Below are positions 52,758 to 61,284 of a stretch of 64,000 bases of DNA, one piece after another. Under the pieces are notes generated by a model, which saw only the letters and a list, made by a program, of their open reading frames with translations, was not told the origin of the DNA and did no database searches. The stretch's first letter is position 1. Each line of letters starts with the position of its first letter. The DNA comes from Camelimonas lactis (GTDB taxonomy: Bacteria > Pseudomonadota > Alphaproteobacteria > Rhizobiales > Beijerinckiaceae), in the NCBI RefSeq assembly GCF_004342915.1, contig NZ_SLWL01000008.1, positions 62,001 to 126,000 on the forward strand, given 5' to 3'. The position numbers were made by a program, and so were the translations under genes.

Positions 52758-53882
52758 ATGTTCACGACGCGCAGCCATGTTGCAGTTCCCGATCCATCCA
52801 GATTGCTTGAGCGGCTTTGCGCCCATCTGGCTGACCACGACGTGTCCGTCGCGGTGGCGGACGACGCGGCGCGTGTCGTGCTCGGCCGGGCGCGGGGGAC
52901 TGTCCGCGTTGCCGGCGCGGGACTGGAGGCGACGGTTTCCGCGCCGGACCTTGCCGCATTGCGCGCCCTGCGGGCGACGATCGCCAGTCATGTTCTGGAA
53001 TTCACGCCATCGGGAACGGCGCCGGTCATCAGCTGGGAGGGCGACGGCTGCGGAGAAGGGCCGCCGCCGGATTTCCGCCTGCTGACGGTTGTGGGGACGC
53101 AGACGCTGACCCCGCACATGCGTCGCATCCATTTTCGTGGCGAGGGACTGGGCCATCTCGATACGCTGGAGGCGCTGCACGTGCGCCTGTTCCTGCCGCC
53201 GCCGGGCGTTGGCGAACCCGCGTGGCCGGTGATGGACGAGAACGGCCGGCTCCTGGAGCAGCCGGCGGAGCGTCGCCCGGCGATTCGCAAATACACCATC
53301 CGCAGCATCAACGTTGATGCAGGCGATCTCGCCATTGATTTCGTCCTGCATGACGATGCGGGGCCAGGCGCGGCGTTCGCCGCCACGGCGCGTCCCGGCG
53401 ATGTGATTGGCGTCGCCGGCCCCGGCGGTCGCGGCCTGCGTCAGGCGGAGCGCTATGTGTTTCTGACGGACGAAACCGGCCTGCCGGCGGTGGCCCGCAT
53501 GCTGGAGGCCCTGCCGGAAACGGCGTCGGGCCTGGTGCTGGCGGAAGTGGCCGACGCGGCGGATGTCCAGCCCCTGAAGGCGCCGGACGACGTGACGGTG
53601 CGGTGGCTCTGTCGCAATGCGCGGGGAGGGGCCCCCCTGGTGGAGGCATTCGGCGCGCTGGTCTGGCCGGAGAATGGACCAGGCGTCTATCTGTGGGCGG
53701 CGTGTGAGCACGAAGCCGCCAGCCTGATCCGCGCGGGCGCCCGGACGCGCCTGAGAGCGGGGCGGGACCAGCATCTCATCGTCAGCTACTGGCGCGCCGG
53801 CATGGCCGAGGAGCAGCACGCCAGGCGCAAACTGGCGACGCGGGAGGCCCAGGTCGCCGCCGGCGCGGCAAATCCACGCTGA
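52758..53882 (+). CDS. Siderophore-interacting protein with N-terminal DUF2218 domain
   Basis: This 374-residue protein joins a DUF2218-like domain (about residues 1-95) to a SIP/ViuB-type ferric-siderophore reductase. The reductase half has the FAD-binding phrase 'TPHMRRIHFRGEGL', then 'AIRKYTIRSINVDAGDLAIDFVLH' split across two strands, and 'VYLWAACEHEAASLIRA' in the NAD(P)H part. It should reduce ferric siderophore in the cytoplasm to free Fe2+. It lies 78 nt after the ATPase gene and ends the cluster. ATG 52758 has GAGGAGTTCCC upstream. Confidence 0.92.
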   Translation: MFTTRSHVAVPDPSRLLERLCAHLADHDVSVAVADDAARVVLGRARGTVRVAGAGLEATVSAPDLAALRALRATIASHVLEFTPSGTAPVISWEGDGCGEGPPPDFRLLTVVGTQTLTPHMRRIHFRGEGLGHLDTLEALHVRLFLPPPGVGEPAWPVMDENGRLLEQPAERRPAIRKYTIRSINVDAGDLAIDFVLHDDAGPGAAFAATARPGDVIGVAGPGGRGLRQAERYVFLTDETGLPAVARMLEALPETASGLVLAEVADAADVQPLKAPDDVTVRWLCRNARGGAPLVEAFGALVWPENGPGVYLWAACEHEAASLIRAGARTRLRAGRDQHLIVSYWRAGMAEEQHARRKLATREAQVAAGAANPR

Positions 53883-54066
53883 TTGAACCGCCATGCGCCA
53901 TCCGGGCTTTCCCAAAACCCGGTGAAGCAGATTCAAAAGCTCCGGCAAACCGGGCAGGCGGGAGCGCGCCGTCGCGCCCTGTCGGGCGGCGTGGCGACAT
54001 ATGGCGAGCCGCCGGATCGCGCGCCGGTCATCCCTGGCGTCGCGAAGCTGCTATGAAGGGGCTTCC

Positions 54067-55884
54067 GTGATTCCCGTGTTGCCGCCGATGACCGCCGCTC
54101 TCGATATTCTCAAAACCGTTTATGGCTACGATGCGTTCCGGGGACCGCAGGCGGACATCGTCGCGCATGTCATTGAAGGCCACAACGCCTTCGTGCTGAT
54201 GCCGACGGGCGGCGGCAAGTCGCTCTGTTACCAGATCCCGGCGCTGGTTCGCGCCGGCATGGGCCTGGTCGTGTCGCCGTTGCTGGCGCTCATGGCCGAT
54301 CAGGTGACGGCGTTGCGACAGGCGGGGGTGCGGGCGGCCGCGCTCAATTCCGACCTGCCGTGGGAGGAGCGGCGCGCCCTGTGGCGCGACATCCGGACGG
54401 GCGCGCTCGATCTGCTTTATGTGGCCCCCGAAACCTTGCTGCGGCCCGACGTGCTGGAGCTGCTGGACAGCGTGAAGCTGTCGGTCATCGCCATCGATGA
54501 AGCGCATTGCCTGTCGCAATGGGGGCATGATTTCCGGCCGTCGTACCGTCAGCTCGACGCGGTCGTGGCGCGCTTTGGCGACACGCCGCGCATGGCGCTG
54601 ACGGCCACGGCGGATGAGCCGACGCGCGCGGAAATCCTGTCGCATCTGGCGATTGCGGAAACCGACGCCTTCATCGCCGGCTTCGATCGCCCCAATATTC
54701 GCTACGCCATTGAAGAAAAAGATAATCCGCGTGCGCAGATAAAGGCGTTCCTCCAGCGCCACGCTGGGGAGAGCGGCATCGTCTACTGCCTGTCGAAGCG
54801 CAAGACCGAGGAGACCGCCGCCTGGCTTCAGGGGCTTGGTTACGATGCGCTTGCCTATCACGCCGGCATGGACAAGGCGGCCCGCGAGGCCAATCAGGTC
54901 CGCTTCCAGCACGGCGAGGCCGTCATCATGGTCGCCACCGTCGCCTTCGGCATGGGCATCGACAAGCCGGACGTCCGCTTCGTCGCCCATATCGATCTGC
55001 CAGGCAGCATCGAGGCCTATTATCAGGAAACCGGCCGGGCAGGCCGCGATGGCCTGCCGGCCGAGGCCCTGATGCTCTACGGCTACGAGGACATCGCCCT
55101 GCGCAGCCGCTTTATCGAGGAATCGGAGGCGCCCGACCAGCGCAAACGCATGGAGCGGCAGAAGCTTGACGCGTTGCTGGGGCTGGCCGAGACGGCCGGT
55201 TGCCGCCGCCAGGCGCTGCTGTCGTATTTTGGCGACCATTGTCCGCCGTGCGGCAATTGCGACACCTGCGCCGAGCCGCCAGAACTGTTCGACGGCACGG
55301 TCGCGGCGCAAAAGGCGCTGTCATGCATCTACCGCACCGGCGAGCGCTTCGGACAGGCCTACATTGTCGACGTGCTGCTCGGCGTCGACAATGAACGCAT
55401 CGCCCGGCTTGGCCATGACCGCGTCTCCACCTTCGGCATTGGCGGCGAGCATGACAGTCGCGCATGGCGGGCGATCCTGCGCCAGCTGATCGCGCTGCGC
55501 CTGGTCGACGTCGATCTTTCAGGTCATGGCGGCCTGTCGATCGCGCCCGCCGGCCGGGCCTTTTTGCGCGACAGGCCAATGCTGATGCTGCGCGCGCCGG
55601 CGCCAGCCCGCGCCAGGCGCTCCAAACTGGCGCGTGGCCCGGCCCTGGCAGCGGTGTCCGATGGCGACCAGGAGCTGTTTCAGGCGCTGCGTCGCAAACG
55701 CGCCGAGATCGCGCGCGCGCAGAACATGCCGCCCTACGTCATTTTCCACGACAGAACCCTGATCGAACTGGCCTCGGCGCGCCCCACGTCACCCGCGCAG
55801 ATGGCGAAGGTCGCGGGCATTGGCGAGGCCAAGCTTGAACGTTACGGGGCCGCGTTTCTGGCTGTGATCGCCGGACATGCGTGA
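54067..55884 (+). CDS. recQ: ATP-dependent DNA helicase RecQ
   Basis: This helicase of about 605 residues has Walker A 'MPTGGGKSL' (about residue 50), the DEAH motif '[18 protein letters not shown]' (about 144) and motif VI '[10 protein letters not shown]'. The zinc-binding cysteines are in '[20 protein letters not shown]' from about residue 378. A winged-helix domain and a C-terminal HRDC domain (about 535-605) complete the full E. coli-type architecture. RecQ unwinds recombination and replication intermediates. GTG 54067 is preferred because AAGGGG precedes it; ATG 54088 lacks a ribosome site. It is a stand-alone gene. Confidence 0.96.
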   Translation: MIPVLPPMTAALDILKTVYGYDAFRGPQADIVAHVIEGHNAFVLMPTGGGKSLCYQIPALVRAGMGLVVSPLLALMADQVTALRQAGVRAAALNSDLPWEERRALWRDIRTGALDLLYVAPETLLRPDVLELLDSVKLSVIAIDEAHCLSQWGHDFRPSYRQLDAVVARFGDTPRMALTATADEPTRAEILSHLAIAETDAFIAGFDRPNIRYAIEEKDNPRAQIKAFLQRHAGESGIVYCLSKRKTEETAAWLQGLGYDALAYHAGMDKAAREANQVRFQHGEAVIMVATVAFGMGIDKPDVRFVAHIDLPGSIEAYYQETGRAGRDGLPAEALMLYGYEDIALRSRFIEESEAPDQRKRMERQKLDALLGLAETAGCRRQALLSYFGDHCPPCGNCDTCAEPPELFDGTVAAQKALSCIYRTGERFGQAYIVDVLLGVDNERIARLGHDRVSTFGIGGEHDSRAWRAILRQLIALRLVDVDLSGHGGLSIAPAGRAFLRDRPMLMLRAPAPARARRSKLARGPALAAVSDGDQELFQALRRKRAEIARAQNMPPYVIFHDRTLIELASARPTSPAQMAKVAGIGEAKLERYGAAFLAVIAGHA

Positions 55885-56249
55885 TTGTTGGGGGCAGGCG
55901 CTGTTGCGGAACCGCGTTCGCGCAATGCATCGGCCCAGATGTGAAATTCCGCCTGCCTGACCTGTCCAGATCACAGATGTTTCGCTCACATTGGCTCAGG
56001 CTGACGTTGGGGATCGCGCTGGAAAAGCGGGTGCACGCAAAGTGAAACCGCGCCGTTATTCGCAATGAGAGGCAAAGTTTCATTCCAGTTCCGGGGAATA
56101 TTTCTCCTGTGCGTTTCCAGTCAAATCCAGGTTGCCGGAAACCCGCAAGCTTTTCAGTTCAACACATCTTGTTCACGAAAAGTGGAGTACACTTTTCCTG
56201 GAAATGCTGTAGGCTGGGGTTCTCGTGTCAGATGTAATGGAGAATGACG
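55885..56249 (+). other. Intergenic region between recQ and the small secreted protein gene
   Basis: About 365 bases contain no credible gene. Composition shifts from GC-rich to relatively AT-rich towards 56249. The main element is the palindrome at 56177-56197. A GGAGA ribosome site (56239-56243) sits just before the next start codon. Confidence 0.55.
56177..56197. promoter_or_regulatory. 21-bp palindromic operator candidate
   Basis: GAAAAGTG (56177-56184) and CACTTTTC (56190-56197) form a perfect 8-bp inverted repeat around GAGTA, about 53 nt upstream of the start codon at 56250. The AT-rich arms in GC-rich DNA and the promoter-proximal position suggest a dimeric regulator site. The regulator is unknown. 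Confidence 0.5.
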
Positions 56250-56558
56250 ATGAAACGCCTGGCCCTGGCCGTTGCGGGAATCCTGTGCGGGTCGTGCATT
56301 GCCTTCAGCGCGGGCGCCGCGCCGCTGGCTCCCGCTCCGCTGACCGCAACTTCAGATATTGAGCTGGCCCAGCACCGCCCGCCTCAGGCCCGGCCGCGCC
56401 CGCCGCATCATGCGCATCCACATGTCAGGCATCGTCATCCCCATCACGTCCGGCGCCATTGCACCACGCGGCGCGTGGTCGTGCGGAACCGTTTCGGGCA
56501 TCCGGTGCGTGACCGCTTCGGCCGGCCGGTTTTCCGGCATGTCCGGGTTTGCCGCTAA
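56250..56558 (+). CDS. Small secreted His/Arg/Pro-rich protein
   Basis: The product has 102 residues: a Sec signal peptide (cleavage near 'SAGA-AP', about residue 23), an Ala/Pro linker, a His/Pro/Arg-rich stretch ('HHAHPHVRHRHPHHVRRHC', about 51-69) and a basic end with 'RNRFGHPVRDRFGRPVFRHV'. I know of no defined function for such proteins. Histidine clusters suggest metal binding; the strong positive charge suggests contact with the envelope or nucleic acid. ATG 56250 has GGAG 7 nt upstream; ATG 56244 is the alternative. A 21-bp palindrome precedes it and a hairpin follows it. Confidence 0.75.
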   Translation: MKRLALAVAGILCGSCIAFSAGAAPLAPAPLTATSDIELAQHRPPQARPRPPHHAHPHVRHRHPHHVRRHCTTRRVVVRNRFGHPVRDRFGRPVFRHVRVCR

Positions 56559-56579
56559 AGCATTTTCACGGCAAGGGAG

Positions 56580-56599
56580 CCCGCTTCGCGTGAAGCGGG
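56580..56599 (+). terminator. Terminator hairpin after the small secreted protein gene
   Basis: A perfect 8-bp stem (56580-56587 with 56592-56599) closes a GCGT loop 21 nt after the stop. TTCC follows, which is only a weak T-tract. Confidence 0.6.
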
Positions 56600-56684
56600 T
56601 TCCATTCAGGAGGCATGGCGCTTTCCCTGGCGCGGTTTTGCCGAAGTGCTCCAGCGAACCTGACGGCAGGCCTGTGCCTGCGGC

Positions 56685-57395
56685 TCAGGCTGGCAGGACG
56701 ACAACCTTCGTCTTGACCGGCGTGCGTGCGTAAAGGTGGATCATGTCCTGGCTGAGGAGGCCGACGCAGCCGCTGGTGACGCCCGTGCCGATCGATTCAG
56801 GGTCGCTGCTGGCGTAGATCGTATAGAGCGTGTACGCGCCGTTCTGGTAAAGATACAGCGTGCGGGCGCCAAGTGGATTGTCGAGGCCGCCCGGCATGCC
56901 ACGGGCGTATTTGGCCGCTTCCGGCTGCCGCTTGATCATTTCTTTGGGCGGCGTCCAGGTGGCCCATTCAGCTTTCCGTCCGACATAGGCGTCGCCGCTC
57001 CAGCGGAACCCGTCACGGCCAACATTGGCGCCATAGCGGGTGGCGGTTCCATCGTCTTCGACGCGGTAGACATAATAAGAACCGGGATCGACGATGATGG
57101 TTCCGGGCGCTTCTTTGGTTTCGTAGCGCACGGTGCGGCGATAATATTTCGGGTCGACCTTGCTGACGTCGACGGCCGGGATCGGGAATTTTTCCTGGGG
57201 TACGGCCCCATACACCCTGGCGGCCTCGGCATGGCTCATATGGTCGGATGTGGCGCAGCCAGCCAGGCCCAGCGCGCCAAGACCGGCGGCGGAGCCAAAC
57301 AGAAACGCCCGGCGGTGAAGCAGCCCAGGGCGAACGTCGGCCAGGCTTTCGTTGCGCGCCGCGTCAGCGGCGGTGATTTCTCGGTCCGTGATCAT
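56685..57395 (-). CDS. YkuD-fold L,D-transpeptidase-like lipoprotein with His-to-Tyr change
   Basis: This 236-residue protein has a Tat-like lipoprotein signal ('LHRRAFLFG' then 'GLAGC') and a YkuD/ErfK domain ('GTIIVDPGSYYVYRVEDDG', 'GGLDNPLGARTLYLY'). L,D-transpeptidases cross-link peptidoglycan with a cysteine and a histidine 16 residues before it. The cysteine is present (C210 in 'VTSGCVGLL'), but the aligned histidine position is Tyr194 ('YTIYASSDP' where relatives have I-H-G-T-N-E-P). The arginine after the cysteine motif is Gly. It may be inactive, use another base or belong to a variant subfamily. ATG 57395 has only GGAAG upstream. Confidence 0.82.
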   Translation of the reverse strand: MITDREITAADAARNESLADVRPGLLHRRAFLFGSAAGLGALGLAGCATSDHMSHAEAARVYGAVPQEKFPIPAVDVSKVDPKYYRRTVRYETKEAPGTIIVDPGSYYVYRVEDDGTATRYGANVGRDGFRWSGDAYVGRKAEWATWTPPKEMIKRQPEAAKYARGMPGGLDNPLGARTLYLYQNGAYTLYTIYASSDPESIGTGVTSGCVGLLSQDMIHLYARTPVKTKVVVLPA

Positions 57396-57574
57396 GATTT
57401 CGAAGCTTCCATGTCGCGTCGGCGGACCAGGAATCACTCCGGCATATCCGCGCTGAATATCCTGGCGGCCAACATTGCCGTCAGGCGCGCCGATTGGCAA
57501 TCGTACCTCGCCGGCGGCCGCGCGGCTCGCGGCGCCGCCGATATTGGCGCATGCGGCGGGTTCAGGTTTTCCGG

Positions 57575-59242
57575 TCAGGCGTTCCTGCCGATGACGACTG
57601 GTTCACCCTGGCCCAGCAGATGGGCTGACGTGCGCCACGCATGGCTGGCGATCTGGTCCAGACGGCGCATGGTTTCGATCCGCGCGAACGCTTCCGATGC
57701 GGTGAGGGCGCCAGGCGCCACGGCGGCCAGCACGCTGGCGCGGCCCTCGCGCTGCATCGTCTGGAGCTTTCTGGCGGCCGCGGCCATTTCAGCCAGCGCC
57801 GTATCTTCCGCCGCTGACATCCCCCAACCGATGGGCGTGGCCTGGGCGCTGAGGGCGCTTTCGGCGGTAATCGCATCGGCAATGAACTGCGCGTTGCGCA
57901 AGGTGATGTCGCAAAGCGCGGCGGCGTCGCCTTCAGGCGAGCCGGGCGCGGCCACGCCGCGCAGTTCGCCAGCCGCCACCGCCTCGGCCAGGCGCGCGGC
58001 GTGGTCGAGGGCGTGGAGCGTGCTGGTCAGGCGGAAGCGCTCTTCTCCGGTTTCCGGCGGCTCCTTCAGCGCGGAGAGAAACCGCCGCACGTCAGCCAGC
58101 GTGGTCGCCGCGGTCGCGGCGTCCGGGGCGTCCCGGTGGCCCGCGAGGGCGGCGGACGCTGAAGCGGCGGTGGTCCCCAGCACATCCGCCACGACCCGCC
58201 GCGCGGTTTCGATGGCGATCACCGGGCTGGCGAGGGCGCTTGGGTCAAGCGCGCGCTCCAGCGGCGTTTCCCGGGATGGCAGCATCCGGGTGACAGTGCG
58301 GGCAAACCACCGGGTGGCGGGCAAAAGCACGGCGACGCCCACGACGTTGTAGGCGGTGTGATAGGCGGCGAGCAGGGTCGTGCCGTCGAGCGTCGATGAC
58401 AGGCCCTGCATCAACCGCGTGGTCAGCGGAAAAGCGACGATGGCGATGAGCGCGGCGATCAGCTTGAACAGCACATAGGCCAGGGCGAGGCGTTTGGCGG
58501 TGACGCTGGCGCCGATGGCCGCCAGGGCCGAGCTCGTCGCCGTGCCGATGTTTTGGCCGATGATCAGCGCCGCGCCCTGCTCAAGGCTAACCGCTCCAGC
58601 GAAAAAGGCGGAAATGGTCACGGCGATGGCGGCGGTTGACGACTGCATCACCGCGGTCATGGCGAGGCCGACGAGGACCAGCGTCAGCAGGCCGCTGACG
58701 CCGGAAAACCAGCTGACCCCAGGCATGCCCAGCACAGCCGGAAGGTCAGCGGGGTTCAGGCTTTCGGCAAGACCGCCCATGCCCTGCTGGAGGGTCGTCA
58801 GGCCATAGAGCACCAGCGCGAAGCCGGCGAGGGCGCCGCCGCCCGCCGCGATCCGTCCGCTGGCCAGCAGCCGCGTCAGCGCCCCGACAAAGATCAGGGG
58901 CAGCGCATAAGCGGACAGCGACACCCGCACCCCGATCAGGGCCACCAGCCAGCCGGTGCCCGTGGTGCCAACGTTGGCGCCAAACACCAGGCCGAGCCCT
59001 TGGGGAAAAGTCAGAAGGCCGGCGTTGACCAGGCCGATGGTCGTCATGGTCACGGCGCTTGAGGACTGCACGAGCAGCGTGACGATCGCGCCCCAGAAGG
59101 CGCCGGAAACCGGCGTCGCCGCAGCCTTGCCAAGCACAGCGCGCAGCGAGGAGCCCGCGAGGGATTTCAGGCTGTCGGTCATGACGGTCATGCCGAGCAG
59201 GAACAGCCCGACGCCGCCGAGAATGGCAACAAGTGTCGTCAT
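57575..59242 (-). CDS. nptA: Na+/phosphate cotransporter family protein with PhoU-like tail
   Basis: This 555-residue protein has an N-terminal membrane domain of about 320 residues with two inverted repeats. Each carries the NaPi-II signature: 'LLVQSSSAVTMTTIGLVNAG' and 'AVMQSSTAAIAVTISAFFAG'. 'GLVFGANVGTTGTGWLVA' and 'ALIIGQNIGTATSSALAA' are the paired G-x-N-[IV]-G-T segments. The C-terminal ~220 residues are helical and Ala-rich, like the PhoU-type regulatory domain of bacterial relatives. It probably imports phosphate with Na+ or acts in phosphate homeostasis. ATG 59242 begins 'TTLVAILGGVGLFLLGM'. Confidence 0.9.
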   Translation of the reverse strand: MTTLVAILGGVGLFLLGMTVMTDSLKSLAGSSLRAVLGKAAATPVSGAFWGAIVTLLVQSSSAVTMTTIGLVNAGLLTFPQGLGLVFGANVGTTGTGWLVALIGVRVSLSAYALPLIFVGALTRLLASGRIAAGGGALAGFALVLYGLTTLQQGMGGLAESLNPADLPAVLGMPGVSWFSGVSGLLTLVLVGLAMTAVMQSSTAAIAVTISAFFAGAVSLEQGAALIIGQNIGTATSSALAAIGASVTAKRLALAYVLFKLIAALIAIVAFPLTTRLMQGLSSTLDGTTLLAAYHTAYNVVGVAVLLPATRWFARTVTRMLPSRETPLERALDPSALASPVIAIETARRVVADVLGTTAASASAALAGHRDAPDAATAATTLADVRRFLSALKEPPETGEERFRLTSTLHALDHAARLAEAVAAGELRGVAAPGSPEGDAAALCDITLRNAQFIADAITAESALSAQATPIGWGMSAAEDTALAEMAAAARKLQTMQREGRASVLAAVAPGALTASEAFARIETMRRLDQIASHAWRTSAHLLGQGEPVVIGRNA

Positions 59243-59482
59243 GCGCGCCTTTCCACCCGATCCGGGCGAGCTGGCGTTCTGCGCCAGGCCGGCATTATGG
59301 CCGTGGCCTTGCCGTGGGGCCAGACCCCTTCCGCTTCTCGCATACCGGCCATGAAGCCCTGATCACGATTTCCGGGCGAGGCATCCGGGCGTGCAGGCGT
59401 CCTGCGAACAGAACGACGCCGTCCGCCATTTGCGCGAGCGTCGCCAGGGCGCGGCGACGCGGTTGATGCGCTCGGCCTGGGT

Positions 59483-60382
59483 TCAGCCATCCACGTGCTG
59501 GCGCTGGCGCAACAGATCGAGCGCCAGGGCGGTGAGCGCGCCGTCGGGGCGGACGAGTTCCTGGAGAATGGTGAAGTGATTGGCCCCCACGATCGGGGCG
59601 GTCACGCAGGGCCGGCTCACGGCGGCGCAGGCCCTGGCGAAAGCCCCGGACTGGCGTTGCAGTTCCGGCAGTTCATGCGTTCCCCAAGCCAGCGCCAGGG
59701 GCGTGGACTTCCCCGACGTCCGGCGGGACAGGTTGTTGATCGGGCTGAGGCTGGCGATCTCGCCCGGCAACAGCCGCAGGGCGTCGTTCAGATGACAGGC
59801 GGCGACGGGCGCCAGATCGTGGATGCCCGAAATGGCGAGCACGGCGTCCACTTCCGGCATGTCGAGGCAGGAGGCGGCCAGATGGCCGCCGGCCGACCAC
59901 CCAGACGCCATCAGCCGGCCCTGCGCCACATTGAGCGCGGCGCCATCGTTGCGCAGCCAGCGGATCGCCGCGCGAATTTCACCGACGATCTGCGTCAGCG
60001 AGGCTTCCGGCGCCAGCGTGTAGCCGGGCAGGGCCACATCGACGCCATGGGCCAGCAGTCCCTCGGCCATGCAGGAGAAAACCGCCTTGCTGTTGCGCTG
60101 CCAGTAACCGCCGTGGACGAAGACGAACAGCGGCGCATTGTTCTGGCCGCAGCGGAAGATATCGAGGCGGGTGCGATCGCCGGGACCATAGGGAAGGTCG
60201 AGCAGTTCTGGCTGTCGCGCCCTGAGCGCCGCGCTCCGCGCCGCCCATTGCGCCAGCCAGGCGGCGCTGTCGGTCACGGCGGCCGAGTTGTCGTAGGCGG
60301 CGTCCAGCTCCGCCTTCGTCCAGTCGCGCCAGGCCTCGTCCGGCCGCGGGCGCGGGACGTCCCGGGCTGCTGCATTGGTCAT
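59483..60382 (-). CDS. Alpha/beta hydrolase, kynurenine-formamidase/carboxylesterase-like
   Basis: This 299-residue cytoplasmic hydrolase has the oxyanion motif 'FVHGGYWQ', the nucleophile in 'GWSAGGHLAA', and a histidine late in the chain ('GANHFTILQEL'). H-G-G-Y-W is typical of kynurenine formamidase-like enzymes, which cleave N-formylkynurenine, and of small-ester hydrolases. ATG 60382 has AGGAG at good spacing. It lies 120 nt after the ABC ATPase gene on the same strand, with two 18-bp direct repeats in the gap. No other kynurenine pathway gene is near. Confidence 0.85.
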   Translation of the reverse strand: MTNAAARDVPRPRPDEAWRDWTKAELDAAYDNSAAVTDSAAWLAQWAARSAALRARQPELLDLPYGPGDRTRLDIFRCGQNNAPLFVFVHGGYWQRNSKAVFSCMAEGLLAHGVDVALPGYTLAPEASLTQIVGEIRAAIRWLRNDGAALNVAQGRLMASGWSAGGHLAASCLDMPEVDAVLAISGIHDLAPVAACHLNDALRLLPGEIASLSPINNLSRRTSGKSTPLALAWGTHELPELQRQSGAFARACAAVSRPCVTAPIVGANHFTILQELVRPDGALTALALDLLRQRQHVDG

Positions 60383-60441
60383 GACCACTCCTGCGGTGGC
60401 GGTGCGGAGGCCGTTTCATCATGCGAAGCGCGCGCCGCTCC

Positions 60442-60477
60442 GCATGATCGCTTGCCATGGCATGATCACTTGCCATG
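60442..60477. repeat. Two tandem 18-bp direct repeats in a short intergenic gap
   Basis: GCATGATCGCTTGCCATG (60442-60459) is followed directly by the same sequence with one G-to-A change (60460-60477). The pair lies between the ABC ATPase stop and the start of the hydrolase gene on the minus strand. It may be a regulator site or a slippage duplication. Confidence 0.85.
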
Positions 60478-60504
60478 GATGGCCGCCATGGATGGTTTGC
60501 CGGA

Positions 60505-61284
60505 TCACGCCGCCCTGCGGGCATGGTGGCTGTGCAGGCGCTGGTTCAGATCGCCGCGAATGGCGTTGAACGTGGGCGAGGCGACGTCGCGGGGGCGCGG
60601 CAGATCCAGCTGCAGTTCGCTGTCGATGCGCCCGGGTCCCGGCGACATGGCCACCACGCGGTCGGACAGGAACACCGCCTCCTCGATGGAGTGGGTGACG
60701 AACAGCACGGTCAGCCCCGTGCTGGCCCACAGCTCCAGCAACTCGTCCTGGAGGCGGTCGCGGGTCATGGCGTCGAGGGCGCCAAAGGGTTCGTCCATCA
60801 GAACCACTTCCGCGTCGTTGGCCAGCACACGGGCGATGGCGACGCGCTGCTTCATGCCGCCGGAGAGCTGGTGTGGCCAGGCGTCGGCGAACTTGCCGAG
60901 GCCGACCATGTCGACGTAGCGGCTGACCGTGTCCTGGATTTCGGCCTTCGGCCGGCCGCGAGCGGCGAGGCCGAAGCCGATATTGCCGCGCACGGTCAGC
61001 CAGGGAAACAGGCCGTAGTCCTGAAACACCATGCCGCGCGACGGGTCCGGGCCGTCGATTGGCTTGCCCCACATCAGCGCCTCGCCGGAGGTTGGTTGCT
61101 CGAAACCGGCGGCGATGCGCAGCAGCGTGGACTTGCCGCAGCCCGAGGCGCCGATGAGGCAGATGAATTCGCCCTTGCGCACCGTGAGGCTGGCGCCGGA
61201 GAGCGCCTGGATGCGCTGCCCCGAGAAGTCGAACGTCTTGCTGACATTGCGCATTTCGAGGATCGGAATGGTCGGTTCAGACAT
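60505..61284 (-). CDS. NitT/TauT-type ABC transporter ATP-binding protein
   Basis: This 259-residue ATPase of the SsuB/TauB/NrtD group has Walker A 'GASGCGKST', the signature 'LSGGMKQRVAIARVL', Walker B 'VVLMDEPFGALD' and the H-loop 'VLFVTHSIEEAV'. It starts 8 nt inside the end of the permease gene. The class energises import of nitrate, sulfonates, taurine, pyrimidine precursors or other small nitrogen compounds. Gene order here is allophanate hydrolase, binding protein, permease, ATPase. Confidence 0.93.
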   Translation of the reverse strand: MSEPTIPILEMRNVSKTFDFSGQRIQALSGASLTVRKGEFICLIGASGCGKSTLLRIAAGFEQPTSGEALMWGKPIDGPDPSRGMVFQDYGLFPWLTVRGNIGFGLAARGRPKAEIQDTVSRYVDMVGLGKFADAWPHQLSGGMKQRVAIARVLANDAEVVLMDEPFGALDAMTRDRLQDELLELWASTGLTVLFVTHSIEEAVFLSDRVVAMSPGPGRIDSELQLDLPRPRDVASPTFNAIRGDLNQRLHSHHARRAA

